From the NCBI GenBank assembly GCA_038146985.1, contig JAYQSQ010000015.1, positions 1 to 64,000 of the forward strand: 64,000 bases of DNA, read 5' to 3'. The stretch is from JADHLJ01 sp038146985. GTDB taxonomy: Bacteria; Pseudomonadota; Alphaproteobacteria; Thalassobaculales; Thalassobaculaceae. Shown here piece after piece: positions 46,137 to 53,597 of the stretch (position 1 is its first letter; each line of letters starts with the position of its first letter). A program made the position numbers and the translations under genes. A model generated the notes under the pieces. That model worked only from the letters and a program-made list of their open reading frames with translations. It had not been told where the DNA came from and made no database searches.

Positions 46137-46772
46137 TCACTTCAGCGGCGAGTGGCTCCACGGGATCAGAATGGTGGAATGCATCTCGTCGAGGCGGTCC
46201 GGGCCGTCCTTCAGGAAAGCCTGCCAGTCCGGATCCGCGGATGCGGCCGCGCGCGCCTTGGCGCGTTCGTTCAGGTCCTTGTAGACCCAGAGGTGCGAGA
46301 CCTCATTCGGCTGGCCGGTATCGGTCGTCCAGATGCAGACATTCTTGGAGTGCCGCTCGCGCACCGGCATGGCGGCGGTGATCGCGTCGGCGAACACCTT
46401 GGCCTTGCCCACCTTGCAGCGGTAGAAGCGGTATTCGTAGATGTTACCCTCGGTGCCGGGATTGTAGAGCGGCTTGGTCGCGATCATCAGCCGGTTCTCC
46501 TGGCGGCGGATCAGCGGCCCGCTCTTGGGGAGGTATTCGTTCCGCCAGGCCTGGTTCTGAGAAAGCTTGGCCTTCACCTCGGCCCGGTGGTTCATGTCCT
46601 CATACGACCAGAGATGCATCACCTGGTTGAGCGGTCCGATCTCGGTCAGCCAATAGCCTTCGAGCTTGCCGTGGTCGTCACCCCGGATCGCGCGGCCGAT
46701 CTCGGCGGAATACTTGGCAAGCAGCGGCGCCTGGCCCGGGCCGGTGGTATAGGTGCGAAACTCATAGAGCAT
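46137..46772 (-). CDS. NIPSNAP family protein
   Basis: A 211-residue protein made of two ferredoxin-like NIPSNAP repeats. The first opens MLYEFRTYTTGPG and contains HLWSYEDMNHRAE; the second has YEYRFYRCKVGKAKVF and HLWVYKDLNERAK. The ATG at 46772 is preferred because the domain starts there, although an open frame extends 37 codons upstream. Bacterial NIPSNAP proteins have no settled role and are often near degradation genes. A 270-base gap separates it from the next minus-strand gene. Confidence 0.9.
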   Translation of the reverse strand: MLYEFRTYTTGPGQAPLLAKYSAEIGRAIRGDDHGKLEGYWLTEIGPLNQVMHLWSYEDMNHRAEVKAKLSQNQAWRNEYLPKSGPLIRRQENRLMIATKPLYNPGTEGNIYEYRFYRCKVGKAKVFADAITAAMPVRERHSKNVCIWTTDTGQPNEVSHLWVYKDLNERAKARAAASADPDWQAFLKDGPDRLDEMHSTILIPWSHSPLK

Positions 46773-47044
46773 TTTGGCGTTCCTCCGTGTGATGCGCCGG
46801 TACGGCACTCTGTTCGGCGCGATCCTGGCATGAAACCGACGGCAAGGTGAACTGGCGAGACAATGTCCCACCGGATAACCCATACCGGATTCCCGTGAGC
46901 ACCGGGGAAGCTGCGCTTAAATCGAACTTCGGTGACCCGAAGAAGGCTCGTGTTTTTCGAATTCGATCTTTCCGTGGCGCCCCCCAGCGAAAGCTGCGAC
47001 GTACTAATTTTGTAGGCGTAGGTCTTCGTTCGAGAGCGCGAATT
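46773..47044. other. Intergenic stretch, no gene seen
   Basis: The 272 bases between NIPSNAP and the dehydrogenase show no frame with family similarity, no tRNA cloverleaf and no clear terminator. Part must hold the NIPSNAP promoter. Confidence 0.5.
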
Positions 47045-47938
47045 CTACTCTTTTCCGCCGTTTACCGCCGCCTCGACGACCTTGACGATTGTCGGCCAGT
47101 ATTCCTCGCCGTTACCCATGGCGATCGCTTTCTCCAGCATTTGACCCGCAAGTTCGGCGCCCGGGGCGTCGACCCCGCCTTCTTCGGCCAGCAGCAGAGC
47201 ATAGGACAGGTCCTTCAGCGCATAGCGGGCAGGGAACTGCTTCAGTGGGAAGGTGCCAGGCACCATTGCTTTGGCCCCGTGATTCATGCCGACGAAGGAG
47301 CCGCCGGAGCTCTTGTTGATGATCTCCAGCAGATGGCCGCCATCCATGCCGGCCCGGCGCCCGATGGTCAGCGCCTCGGCCAGCGCGACGCCGTTCTGGA
47401 ATACCACCATGTTGTTGAGGATCTTGGCGATCTGGCCGCAACCGACAGGTCCGCAATGGGTCACGTCCGGGCCCATGCACAGCAGGATGTCGCGAACCTC
47501 CGCCAGCACGGCTTCATCGCCGCCGACCATGATCGAGAGGTTGCCGTCGATGGCCGCCTGCTGAGTGCGCGCCACCGGAGCATCGAGATAGCGCACACCC
47601 TTTGCCTGCAGTTTTGCCGCCACGTCGCGCGTGCTCTTCACCGGCGTCGTCGACATGTCGACAACCGTCCAGCCTTCGCGCGCCGCGCCGAGCAGCACGT
47701 TATCGGTGATCGCTTCGACCTCGGGGCCCCCGGGCAGGGAAAGGATCAGCACATCGGCCTTGCGCGCGACGTCCTCGGCACTCTGGCCGCGGGCGACGCC
47801 ATGCTCGGCCAAGCGGTCCAGCGGTTCCGGTGAAAGGTCGTAGGCGACGACCGGATTGCTGCCCCGCTGGGCGATGTTGCGGCACATGTGCTCGCCCATC
47901 GCGCCGGTGCCGATAAACCCAACCGTGATACCCGCCAT
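47045..47938 (-). CDS. Beta-hydroxyacid dehydrogenase (second copy in the window)
   Basis: A 297-residue NAD(P)-dependent enzyme from the ATG at 47938 (MAGITVGFIGTGAMGEHM). YLDAPVARTQQAAIDGNL near residue 120 is the substrate motif, and GCGQIAKILNNMVVF near 168 holds the catalytic Lys. It differs clearly from the copy at 43997 (different substrate-motif residues), so it is not a recent duplicate. The product class is the 3-hydroxyisobutyrate dehydrogenase family; the substrate is unknown. Confidence 0.9.
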   Translation of the reverse strand: MAGITVGFIGTGAMGEHMCRNIAQRGSNPVVAYDLSPEPLDRLAEHGVARGQSAEDVARKADVLILSLPGGPEVEAITDNVLLGAAREGWTVVDMSTTPVKSTRDVAAKLQAKGVRYLDAPVARTQQAAIDGNLSIMVGGDEAVLAEVRDILLCMGPDVTHCGPVGCGQIAKILNNMVVFQNGVALAEALTIGRRAGMDGGHLLEIINKSSGGSFVGMNHGAKAMVPGTFPLKQFPARYALKDLSYALLLAEEGGVDAPGAELAGQMLEKAIAMGNGEEYWPTIVKVVEAAVNGGKE

Positions 47939-48021
47939 GCCTTTTCTCCCTTGCCTTCGATAGTGTTCCAATGGGCATATTTTGCACGAAAATGAGCCTT
48001 ACCTCAGGGTACTCGGCCCGG

Positions 48022-48423
48022 TCAGGCGTCCACCGTTTCCGCGGCCCGCGATAGCGCCGCGTCGGCCAGGAAGGCGGAGCGAGTTAGTCCTCGCACCCTC
48101 GCCGCTTCGTCGATTTCTCGAAGCGTGGAAGACTTGAACGTGACATTAACCCGAACGATCGTATCAACGACCGGCGGCTCCACAAGGAAGGCAACGGAAT
48201 CCCGGTTGTCGGGGTCGCGCATGATTGCCTCAAGATCGGACGGTTTGGGGACGGCATCACCGTCTTCGACCATGCCCTTGATATGAAGGGCCAATGCTTC
48301 AGCCGCCATGTCCTTTGCTTCGTCAACGGTGGAGCCTGCCGTGATGCACCCCGGAAAGTCGGGAAAGTTCACGCTGTAGTCTGAATCAGGGTCCTTGCGG
48401 ATCAGTGCTATGTAATTGGCCAT
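48022..48423 (-). CDS. hicB: HicB-type antitoxin with C-terminal ribbon-helix-helix
   Basis: A 133-residue antitoxin. The N-terminal domain, with YSVNFPDFPGCITAGSTV, is the partial RNase-H-like HicB fold that caps the toxin. The C-terminal VRVNVTFKSSTLREIDE with LTRSAFLADAAL is a ribbon-helix-helix DNA-binding domain, so it would repress its own operon at the palindromes upstream of hicA. It is second in the operon, 30 bases after hicA, with an AGGAGAAGAGG ribosome site. Confidence 0.92.
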   Translation of the reverse strand: MANYIALIRKDPDSDYSVNFPDFPGCITAGSTVDEAKDMAAEALALHIKGMVEDGDAVPKPSDLEAIMRDPDNRDSVAFLVEPPVVDTIVRVNVTFKSSTLREIDEAARVRGLTRSAFLADAALSRAAETVDA

Positions 48424-48453
48424 CCTCTTCTCCTAATAGGCCATCTTCCCGGC

Positions 48454-48642
48454 TTACCGGAGTTTCAATCCGGACTGGGACTCGATGCTTTTCAACGTGC
48501 CGATCGCTATGCCCTTCCTCGGATGCGGCACTGTCACGCGACCTTTGCGGGTCTTGTGCTTGAACTGTTTGTGGCTGCCGACGTGAGCGACCTCATACCA
48601 GCCCGCCTTCTTCAGCCGCTTGATGATCTCTCCGCTTTGCAT
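48454..48642 (-). CDS. hicA: HicA-type toxin (mRNA interferase)
   Basis: A 62-residue toxin with a double-stranded-RNA-binding-like fold. GWYEVAHVGSHKQFKH holds the catalytic His (GSHKQFKH), and VTVPHPRKGIAIGTLKSI is the second family motif. The ATG at 48642 gives the usual N-terminus MQSGEIIKRL; an open frame reaches a GTG at 48657 inside the operator. No ribosome site precedes the ATG, and a -10 hexamer ends 6 bases upstream, so the messenger may be leaderless. It comes before hicB, the common order for this family. Confidence 0.92.
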   Translation of the reverse strand: MQSGEIIKRLKKAGWYEVAHVGSHKQFKHKTRKGRVTVPHPRKGIAIGTLKSIESQSGLKLR

Positions 48643-48659
48643 GTGTGTAGCATACACAC
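48643..48659. promoter_or_regulatory. Palindromic operator 1 of hicAB
   Basis: GTGTGTA-gca-TACACAC, a perfect 7+7 inverted repeat touching the hicA start codon and covering the presumed -10 box. It shares its half-site TGTGTA with operator 2, centred about 40 bases (near four helical turns) upstream. Expected to be bound by the ribbon-helix-helix end of HicB. Confidence 0.7.
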
Positions 48660-48676
48660 GAATGAGATGTCGGCAA
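48649..48676 (-). promoter_or_regulatory. Candidate hicAB promoter
   Basis: On the minus strand TTGCCG (48676-48671) and TATGCT (48654-48649) are 16 bases apart. The -10 lies inside operator 1 and ends 6 bases before the hicA ATG, which predicts a start of transcription at or next to the start codon. Confidence 0.45.
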
Positions 48677-48683
48677 GATTTAG

Positions 48684-48699
48684 TGTGTATTGATACACA
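48684..48699. promoter_or_regulatory. Palindromic operator 2 of hicAB
   Basis: TGTGTAT-tg-ATACACA, a perfect 7+7 inverted repeat upstream of the candidate -35 box, with the same half-site core as operator 1. Confidence 0.65.
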
Positions 48700-48714
48700 A
48701 AAAATTAAACGTTT

Positions 48715-49006
48715 GCCCCCGCAACCCTCGCATCAACCGGACGTGAGAGTTAGGAGAGAAGCCTCGGCCAATGACCTTGCGTCATGCCAAAGGCCGGGAA
48801 GGGTGCTGAGATCCAACGTGTGGGACCTCGCCTGTTTCAGCAGGCGACGGGTTGAACTTTCAACAGCATGAAGATATCCCGGCGCCTGGGTGAGATTCTG
48901 ATGGTGCCGGGAAGTGCACCCTGCTTGTCCAGTGTACGCGGCCTTGTCTACTCTGGCCGCCATTCAAGCTGCGGCATTCAGCCGGCGCAACCGGAGAGGA
49001 CGGGAT
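48715..49006. other. Non-coding stretch with no recognised gene, possibly a mobile-element remnant
   Basis: About 290 bases between the hicAB operators and the MBL gene. Read on the minus strand, the end near 48765-48715 (CTCTCACGTCCGGTTGATGCGAGG) vaguely resembles text near the end of group II intron or retroelement units, but no domain V or reverse transcriptase is present. A short open frame on the minus strand has no family similarity. Treated as unexplained. Confidence 0.3.
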
Positions 49007-49825
49007 ATGAGCAAATCGGAGGAACGCGAGGTCTTCGAGATCTACGCGGTGAAATACGCCCACAACGCCAATCGCACCCGCAACGGCAACATGCTCTACA
49101 TGGACGCCCATGACCGGCCCATGCCGCTGGATTACTTCGTCTGGGTGATCAAGAACGACAAGCACACCTATGTGGTCGATACCGGCTTTGGCGAGGTTGC
49201 CTCGAAGAAGCGCGCGACGCCGTTGCTGCGCAGCCCGGCCGAGGGATTGGCGATGATGGGCATCAATGCCGCCGAGGTGGAAAACGTGATCATCAGCCAC
49301 ATGCACTATGACCATGCCGGCGGGATCTCGGATTTTCCAAAAGCCAAATTCATCCTCCAGGATGGCGAGATGTCCTATGCCACCGGCCGCTGCATGTGCT
49401 TTCCGGCGGTCCAGCGGCCCTTCGAGGTCGATGACGTTTGCGAGATGATCCGCAAGGTCTACGGCAACCAGGTGCATTTCGTCGACGGGGACGAGGAACT
49501 GGTGCCGGGCCTGTCGGTGCACAAGATCGGCGGGCATTCGGCGGGGCTGATGTGCGTGCGGGTGTGGACTCAGCGTGGCTGGGTCGTCGTCGCTTCGGAT
49601 TGTGCGCATTTCTACGAGAACATCCGCCTGCGTGACCCCTTCGTCATCGTCTACAATCTCGGCGACATGATGAACGGCTACACCACCATGGAGATGCTGG
49701 CGGATTCACCCGACCACATCATACCGGGCCACGACCCGCTGGTGATGAAGTGGTATCCGGCCGCCTCGAAGGAACTGGAAGGCGTCGTCGTGCGCCTCGA
49801 CGTGCCGCCGGTGGCGTCGGACTGA
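49007..49825 (+). CDS. N-acyl-homoserine-lactonase-like MBL-fold hydrolase
   Basis: A 272-residue metallo-beta-lactamase-fold protein from the ATG at 49007 (MSKSEEREVF). The metal motif is ISHMHYDHAGG (HxHxDH) near residue 105. KIGGHSAGLM near 178 gives the next His, VASDCAHFYEN near 197 the bridging Asp, and IIPGHDP near 243 the last His. The arrangement and the Tyr in HFYEN match the AHL lactonase family (AttM/AiiB-like). Other lactones are possible substrates. It lies 78 bases before the alcohol dehydrogenase on the same strand. Confidence 0.9.
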   Translation: MSKSEEREVFEIYAVKYAHNANRTRNGNMLYMDAHDRPMPLDYFVWVIKNDKHTYVVDTGFGEVASKKRATPLLRSPAEGLAMMGINAAEVENVIISHMHYDHAGGISDFPKAKFILQDGEMSYATGRCMCFPAVQRPFEVDDVCEMIRKVYGNQVHFVDGDEELVPGLSVHKIGGHSAGLMCVRVWTQRGWVVVASDCAHFYENIRLRDPFVIVYNLGDMMNGYTTMEMLADSPDHIIPGHDPLVMKWYPAASKELEGVVVRLDVPPVASD

Positions 49826-49903
49826 AGCCGGTTCCGTCTCCCCGCCGCCACGGTTTCCATCGTAACGGCGGGGAGCGCCGTCCATCGCCAGAGGAGACGC
49901 GCC

Positions 49904-51073
49904 ATGCAGCAAGGGCAAATCACCTTCACCGCCATGGAGCGGGTGATTTTCGGCAAGCCTGCCGCCCAGGCCATCGCCGAGGAGGCGGACAGGATCGGGG
50001 CAAAACGCGTGTTCCTGCTGGTCGGCGGCACCCTCAATCGCGAGACCGACGAGGTGCGCAAGGTTGAGGCGGCGCTGGGCGACCGGTTCTGCGGTCTCCA
50101 TGATGACATGCCGGCGCACTCGCCGCGTCATGCGGTCGTGGATTGTGCCAACGCCGCCCGCGATGCCGGAGCCGACCTGCTGGTGACTTTCGGCGGCGGC
50201 TCGGTCACCGATGGCGGCAAGGCGGTGACCATCTGCCTGAAGCATGGGATCACCGACGAGGACGGGCTGGAGGCTTTCCGAACCGTGGTCGGCCCTGACG
50301 GCAAAAGGATCTTTCCAGCCTATGGCGCTCCGGACGTGCGGCAGGTCGCGGTGCCGACGACGCTTTCGGGAGGAGAGTTCAACGCCCGCGCCGGGATCAC
50401 CGACACAAGGGTCAAGCTCAAGCAGTCCTACATGCATCGCGGCATCGTGCCGGTTTCGGTGATCCTTGACGGCGCGGTGACGAGACACACGCCGGAATGG
50501 CTGTTCCTGTCCACGGGTATCCGCGCCGTGGATCACGCGGTTGAAACCTACCTGTCGCTGGACGCCAACGACTATTGGGACGCCGCCGCCCTGCACGCGC
50601 TACGCTTGCTCGGTGAAGGTCTGCCCCGGGTCAAGGCCGATCCGGAAGATATCGAAGCGCGCCAGAAATGCCTGATGGGGGCCTGGCTTTCAATGACCGG
50701 AATCGTCTCCGGCACGCGGCTCGGCGCCAGCCACGCCATAGGCCATATCCTCGGAGGCAGCGCCGACGTGCCGCACGGCTACACCTCCTGCGTGATGCTG
50801 CCCTATGTGCTGGCCTGGAACGAGCCGGTGAACGGGGCCCGCCAGAGGAACCTCGCCGCTGCCCTCGGCCAACCGAGCACGCCGGCCTCGGAGATTCTGG
50901 ACAGGCTGATCGGCGGCCTCGGCATGCCGAGGCACCTGCGCGACGTGGGGGTCAGCGAGAACCAGTTCCCGCAGCTCGCCGAGAACTGCATGCTGGACGA
51001 CTGGACATTCTCCAACCCACGCGAGATCCGCTCGCCGGACCAGATAATGGAGATTCTCAGGTCGGCGGTGTAG
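49904..51073 (+). CDS. Iron-containing alcohol dehydrogenase, maleylacetate-reductase-like
   Basis: A 389-residue group III dehydrogenase. VTFGGGSVTDGGKAV near residue 95 binds NAD(P), and VPTTLSGGEFN near 152 is a family mark. The metal site spans AVDHAVETYLS near 210 and SHAIGHILGGSADVPHGYTS near 280 (His residues). The last motif is nearer to maleylacetate reductase than to typical alcohol dehydrogenases, though the HVLGG part differs. Together with the lactonase-like gene upstream it may finish a ring- or lactone-degradation step. Confidence 0.9.
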   Translation: MQQGQITFTAMERVIFGKPAAQAIAEEADRIGAKRVFLLVGGTLNRETDEVRKVEAALGDRFCGLHDDMPAHSPRHAVVDCANAARDAGADLLVTFGGGSVTDGGKAVTICLKHGITDEDGLEAFRTVVGPDGKRIFPAYGAPDVRQVAVPTTLSGGEFNARAGITDTRVKLKQSYMHRGIVPVSVILDGAVTRHTPEWLFLSTGIRAVDHAVETYLSLDANDYWDAAALHALRLLGEGLPRVKADPEDIEARQKCLMGAWLSMTGIVSGTRLGASHAIGHILGGSADVPHGYTSCVMLPYVLAWNEPVNGARQRNLAAALGQPSTPASEILDRLIGGLGMPRHLRDVGVSENQFPQLAENCMLDDWTFSNPREIRSPDQIMEILRSAV

Positions 51074-51105
51074 CAGCCTCGGCGTGCCGCGAACGGCGTC
51101 TGAGG

Positions 51106-51429
51106 CTAAGCGTAGAGTTTTTCGCTGGTCAGAACGCTTCTCACAGAAACCATGCCGCGCAGGGTGGCCGAGACATGCTCGACCTGTTGTCGGTTGAGGC
51201 CGGTGACCTGCAGATCGATGGTCAGAGCCGGCTCCCGCGTCATCTCGCCTTCGAGATCGCTATGCCAGCGGCTCGGGATCAGCCCGCGCTTGGCGAACAG
51301 CTCCAGCACCCGCGGCATCACGCCGGGATCGGCCTCCGCCTGGATGGAGAAGCAGGCGGTCGCGCTGGCTTCGGAGTTGGAGGGGTAGGTGGCGGAAGGG
51401 GAATGTGATGTCAGCAGATCTTGTCGCAT
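51106..51429 (-). CDS. ACT-domain protein (acetolactate synthase small-subunit-like)
   Basis: A 107-residue protein from the ATG at 51429 (MRQDLLTSHS). After a 25-residue tail it is one ACT domain: ACFSIQAEADPGVMPRVLELFAKRGLIPSRW, then LTIDLQVTGLNRQQVEHV (given by position; only motifs GVMPRVLELFAKRG and QVTGL are quoted as key parts). ACT domains bind small amino acids; single-domain forms act as regulatory partners. No catalytic gene is adjacent on the strand, so its partner is not evident. Confidence 0.82.
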   Translation of the reverse strand: MRQDLLTSHSPSATYPSNSEASATACFSIQAEADPGVMPRVLELFAKRGLIPSRWHSDLEGEMTREPALTIDLQVTGLNRQQVEHVSATLRGMVSVRSVLTSEKLYA

Positions 51430-51449
51430 GTCGGGACGGCTCCGGTCCA

Positions 51450-51518
51450 ATCGGTCAAAAGGGAATAAGCAACGCTCCGGCTCTCCAGGAGAACCGGGGT
51501 GCTAATTCGCCGACCGAT
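51450..51518 (+). promoter_or_regulatory. Structured leader with S-box-like GGTGCTAATTC element (weak riboswitch candidate)
   Basis: An outer stem ATCGGTC (51450-51456)/GACCGAT (51512-51518) encloses a hairpin CCGGCTCTC/GAGAACCGG (51477-51497, one mismatch), followed directly by GGTGCTAATTC (51498-51508). The last is like the 3' core of SAM-I riboswitches, and AGCAAC precedes the hairpin. The usual P2/P3 part is missing, so it is at best a degenerate or variant form. The DMT transporter gene starts 212 bases downstream; the ACT gene is divergent. Confidence 0.25.
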
Positions 51519-51729
51519 GATCCGGCAGTATGAGAGGTCCCGTGACATGGCGCGCAATATAATTTCGCGGCGTGCCAGGCGTCAAGGGGCTTTCACGGTA
51601 GTCGCACATAGCACGGGAAGAAGCCTCCCTGGGATGCGTCCCGCACCCTCATTCTTGGACCGTAATTTAAGTAGTCAAACCGGCTGAGCGGAGCGACGAT
51701 GCCGCCGGCGATTTTCTCGGAACCCCGTC

Positions 51730-52626
51730 GTGACCTCTCCCACAAACGAGTCTTCAAGCTTGGGCGAAAGCGCGCCGCTTCTCGGCATGGGCTTGGCGCT
51801 GCTCGCCTTTCTGCTGTTCGCGTGCCTCAACGTGCTGACAAAGCACACGGCGGTGGCCTATTCGATGGTTCAGATCCTCTGGTTCCGATACCTGCTGTTC
51901 GGAGGATTCGGACTGGTCTGGGCGGCGCGAAAGCACAAGAAAGCCGCTTTCAAGTCGCAAGTTCCGTTACTGCAGACCGCCCGGGCGATCCTCCTGGTTT
52001 CCGAGGTCGGTCTTTATGTTTTCGCCTTCCGCCACTTGCCTTTGGCAGAGATATCGGCGGTGTCGGGGACCGGCCCCATGGTCGTGACCGCCATGTCGGC
52101 GATCCTGCTGCGCGAGGTTGTCGGGATTCGCCGGTGGCTCGCCGTACTGGCGGGGTTCATCGGCGTGCTGATCATCGAGCGGCCGGGATTCGCGGCCTTC
52201 GATCCCTGGATGCTGATCCCGCTCGGCGGTACCGTGCTGTGGTCCCTGTACCAGGTGCTGACCCGGATGGTGTCGCAGTATGACGATTCGGCGCGCACGA
52301 CGATGTTCACCGGAACCATCGGATTCGGACTCCTCTGTCTCGCCCTGCCGTTCTTCTGGGACCCGGTCGACCTGGAATGGCTTGTCAAACTGCTGTTGCT
52401 GGCGGCGTTCGGGGTGGCCGGCCATTCGGTGCTCATCAAGGCACTGAGCTTGGCGCCCGCGAACTTGCTGCAACCCTTGAGCTACACCGGCATGGTCTGG
52501 GCGGTGCTTTTCGGTTGGCTGTTCTTCGGCGATATCCCGGCGCCGACCACGATCCTCGGCGCGACGATCATCGTCGCCTCGGGGCTCTACACCTTGCACC
52601 GTCAGCGGGTGCGCGGCGGCGGATAA
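51730..52626 (+). CDS. DMT-superfamily (EamA) transporter
   Basis: A 298-residue inner-membrane carrier with ten predicted helices in two EamA repeats. The first begins MGLALLAFLLFACLNVLTK, the second LIPLGGTVLWSLYQVLTRM. Basic patches (RYLLFGGFGLVWAARKHKKAA) follow the inside-positive rule. The family exports or imports metabolites, including S-adenosylmethionine in some alphaproteobacteria; the ligand here is unknown. The start (GTG at 51730) follows an upstream region with an S-box-like element. Confidence 0.9.
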   Translation: MTSPTNESSSLGESAPLLGMGLALLAFLLFACLNVLTKHTAVAYSMVQILWFRYLLFGGFGLVWAARKHKKAAFKSQVPLLQTARAILLVSEVGLYVFAFRHLPLAEISAVSGTGPMVVTAMSAILLREVVGIRRWLAVLAGFIGVLIIERPGFAAFDPWMLIPLGGTVLWSLYQVLTRMVSQYDDSARTTMFTGTIGFGLLCLALPFFWDPVDLEWLVKLLLLAAFGVAGHSVLIKALSLAPANLLQPLSYTGMVWAVLFGWLFFGDIPAPTTILGATIIVASGLYTLHRQRVRGGG

Positions 52627-52694
52627 CCGGCATCGTCAAGCCGCCGGATCGGCGCTAGTCTTCACGGGACACTTGCCCGGGCCGGGAGACGGAC

Positions 52695-53015
52695 ATGCAT
52701 GTTGTGATTTTCGAGGTCGAACCCACGGAGGAGGGCCGCGCGACCTACCTTGAAATTGCCGGCCAGCTGCGTGCCGAGCTGGAGACCATCGACGGGTTTA
52801 TCTCGATCGAGCGTTTCGAGAGCCTGGTCACCCCCGGAAAGGTCCTCTCGCTTTCCACCTGGCGTGACGAAGCCTCCATCCAGCGTTGGCGGGATCGCGA
52901 GACACACCGCGCGGCCCAGGACCGGGGCCGGGACGAGCTGTTCAAGCGCTACCGCATCCGCGTGGCCGACGTTGTCCGGGACTATGAGTTAGAGACCTCG
53001 CCCTGGCGGGGTTAG
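52695..53015 (+). CDS. Antibiotic-biosynthesis-monooxygenase-fold (ABM) protein
   Basis: A 106-residue ferredoxin-like ABM-domain protein. VIFEVEPTEEGRATYLE opens the domain. DGFISIERFESLVTPGKVLSLSTWRDEASIQRWR near residues 35-70 is the family core (key motifs DGFISIERF and STWRDEASIQRW). HRAAQDRGR near 75 is the usual His-containing helix. Members include quinol monooxygenases and heme degraders; none of those residues identifies one. Its TAG overlaps the stop of the convergent gene (TTAG at 53012-53015). Confidence 0.88.
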   Translation: MHVVIFEVEPTEEGRATYLEIAGQLRAELETIDGFISIERFESLVTPGKVLSLSTWRDEASIQRWRDRETHRAAQDRGRDELFKRYRIRVADVVRDYELETSPWRG

Positions 53016-53494
53016 CCGTTGTGCTCCGCCCGCCAAAGGTCGATTCCCGGCAGATACTCCCAGCCGAAGGCGTGGTCGCTTGACCCTTTGGCGCGCAGAT
53101 GGTCAAGCCGTTCAAGGGCTTCGGCCGGTGTCGGGATATGGCCTTTTGGTACCCACCACATGACGAAGTAAGGTTTCGCCGGTGGCTCGAACCACTTGGC
53201 CCGGCGCCGGAAAAACTGCTTGTGCACGGTGTTCCAGACGAAATGTTCCAGGGTCTCCGGCGTCTCCCAGACCGAAAGATTGATGATGAATCTCGGGTCG
53301 TCGGAAACCTTGATGCCGGTCGCGCCGCCGCCCTCGCCATCAGCAAGCCGCCAGACGAATCCCGGGGACCGTTCGGCGATGCGGTTGATCCGCTCCAGCG
53401 CGCCGATGAACTCGGACATCCGCTCGCTGTCGATGTCATCAGCGGCTCGGCCGACATTAAGCTGAGCCAGATGGGTTCCGTCCGGTTGCATCAT
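53012..53494 (-). CDS. DUF3291 domain protein
   Basis: A 160-residue protein of the DUF3291 family, which has a dimeric alpha-beta barrel-like fold. AQLNVGRAADDIDSERMSEFIGALERIN is the typical opening (key part AQLNVGR), followed by SPGFVWRLADGEGG and INLSVWETPETLEHFVWNTVH. KGHIPTPAEALERLDHLRAKGSSDHAFGW is the end (key part GSSDHAFGW). The ATG at 53494 is the first of a pair. Function unknown. Convergent with the ABM gene. Confidence 0.88.
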   Translation of the reverse strand: MMQPDGTHLAQLNVGRAADDIDSERMSEFIGALERINRIAERSPGFVWRLADGEGGGATGIKVSDDPRFIINLSVWETPETLEHFVWNTVHKQFFRRRAKWFEPPAKPYFVMWWVPKGHIPTPAEALERLDHLRAKGSSDHAFGWEYLPGIDLWRAEHNG

Positions 53495-53597
53495 GTCAAT
53501 CTCTCGTTCCCGTTCAATCACGTGCCGTATGTGTCGGCCTGTAGCGGCGAGTCATTTCGCCTCTGGACGTGATGCCGAGACAGCCTATCTTCTGCCC

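Noticed and set aside
48733..48963. A 76-codon frame on the minus strand between hicA and the lactonase-like gene
   Set aside because: No ribosome site, no similarity; kept only as part of the unexplained stretch.
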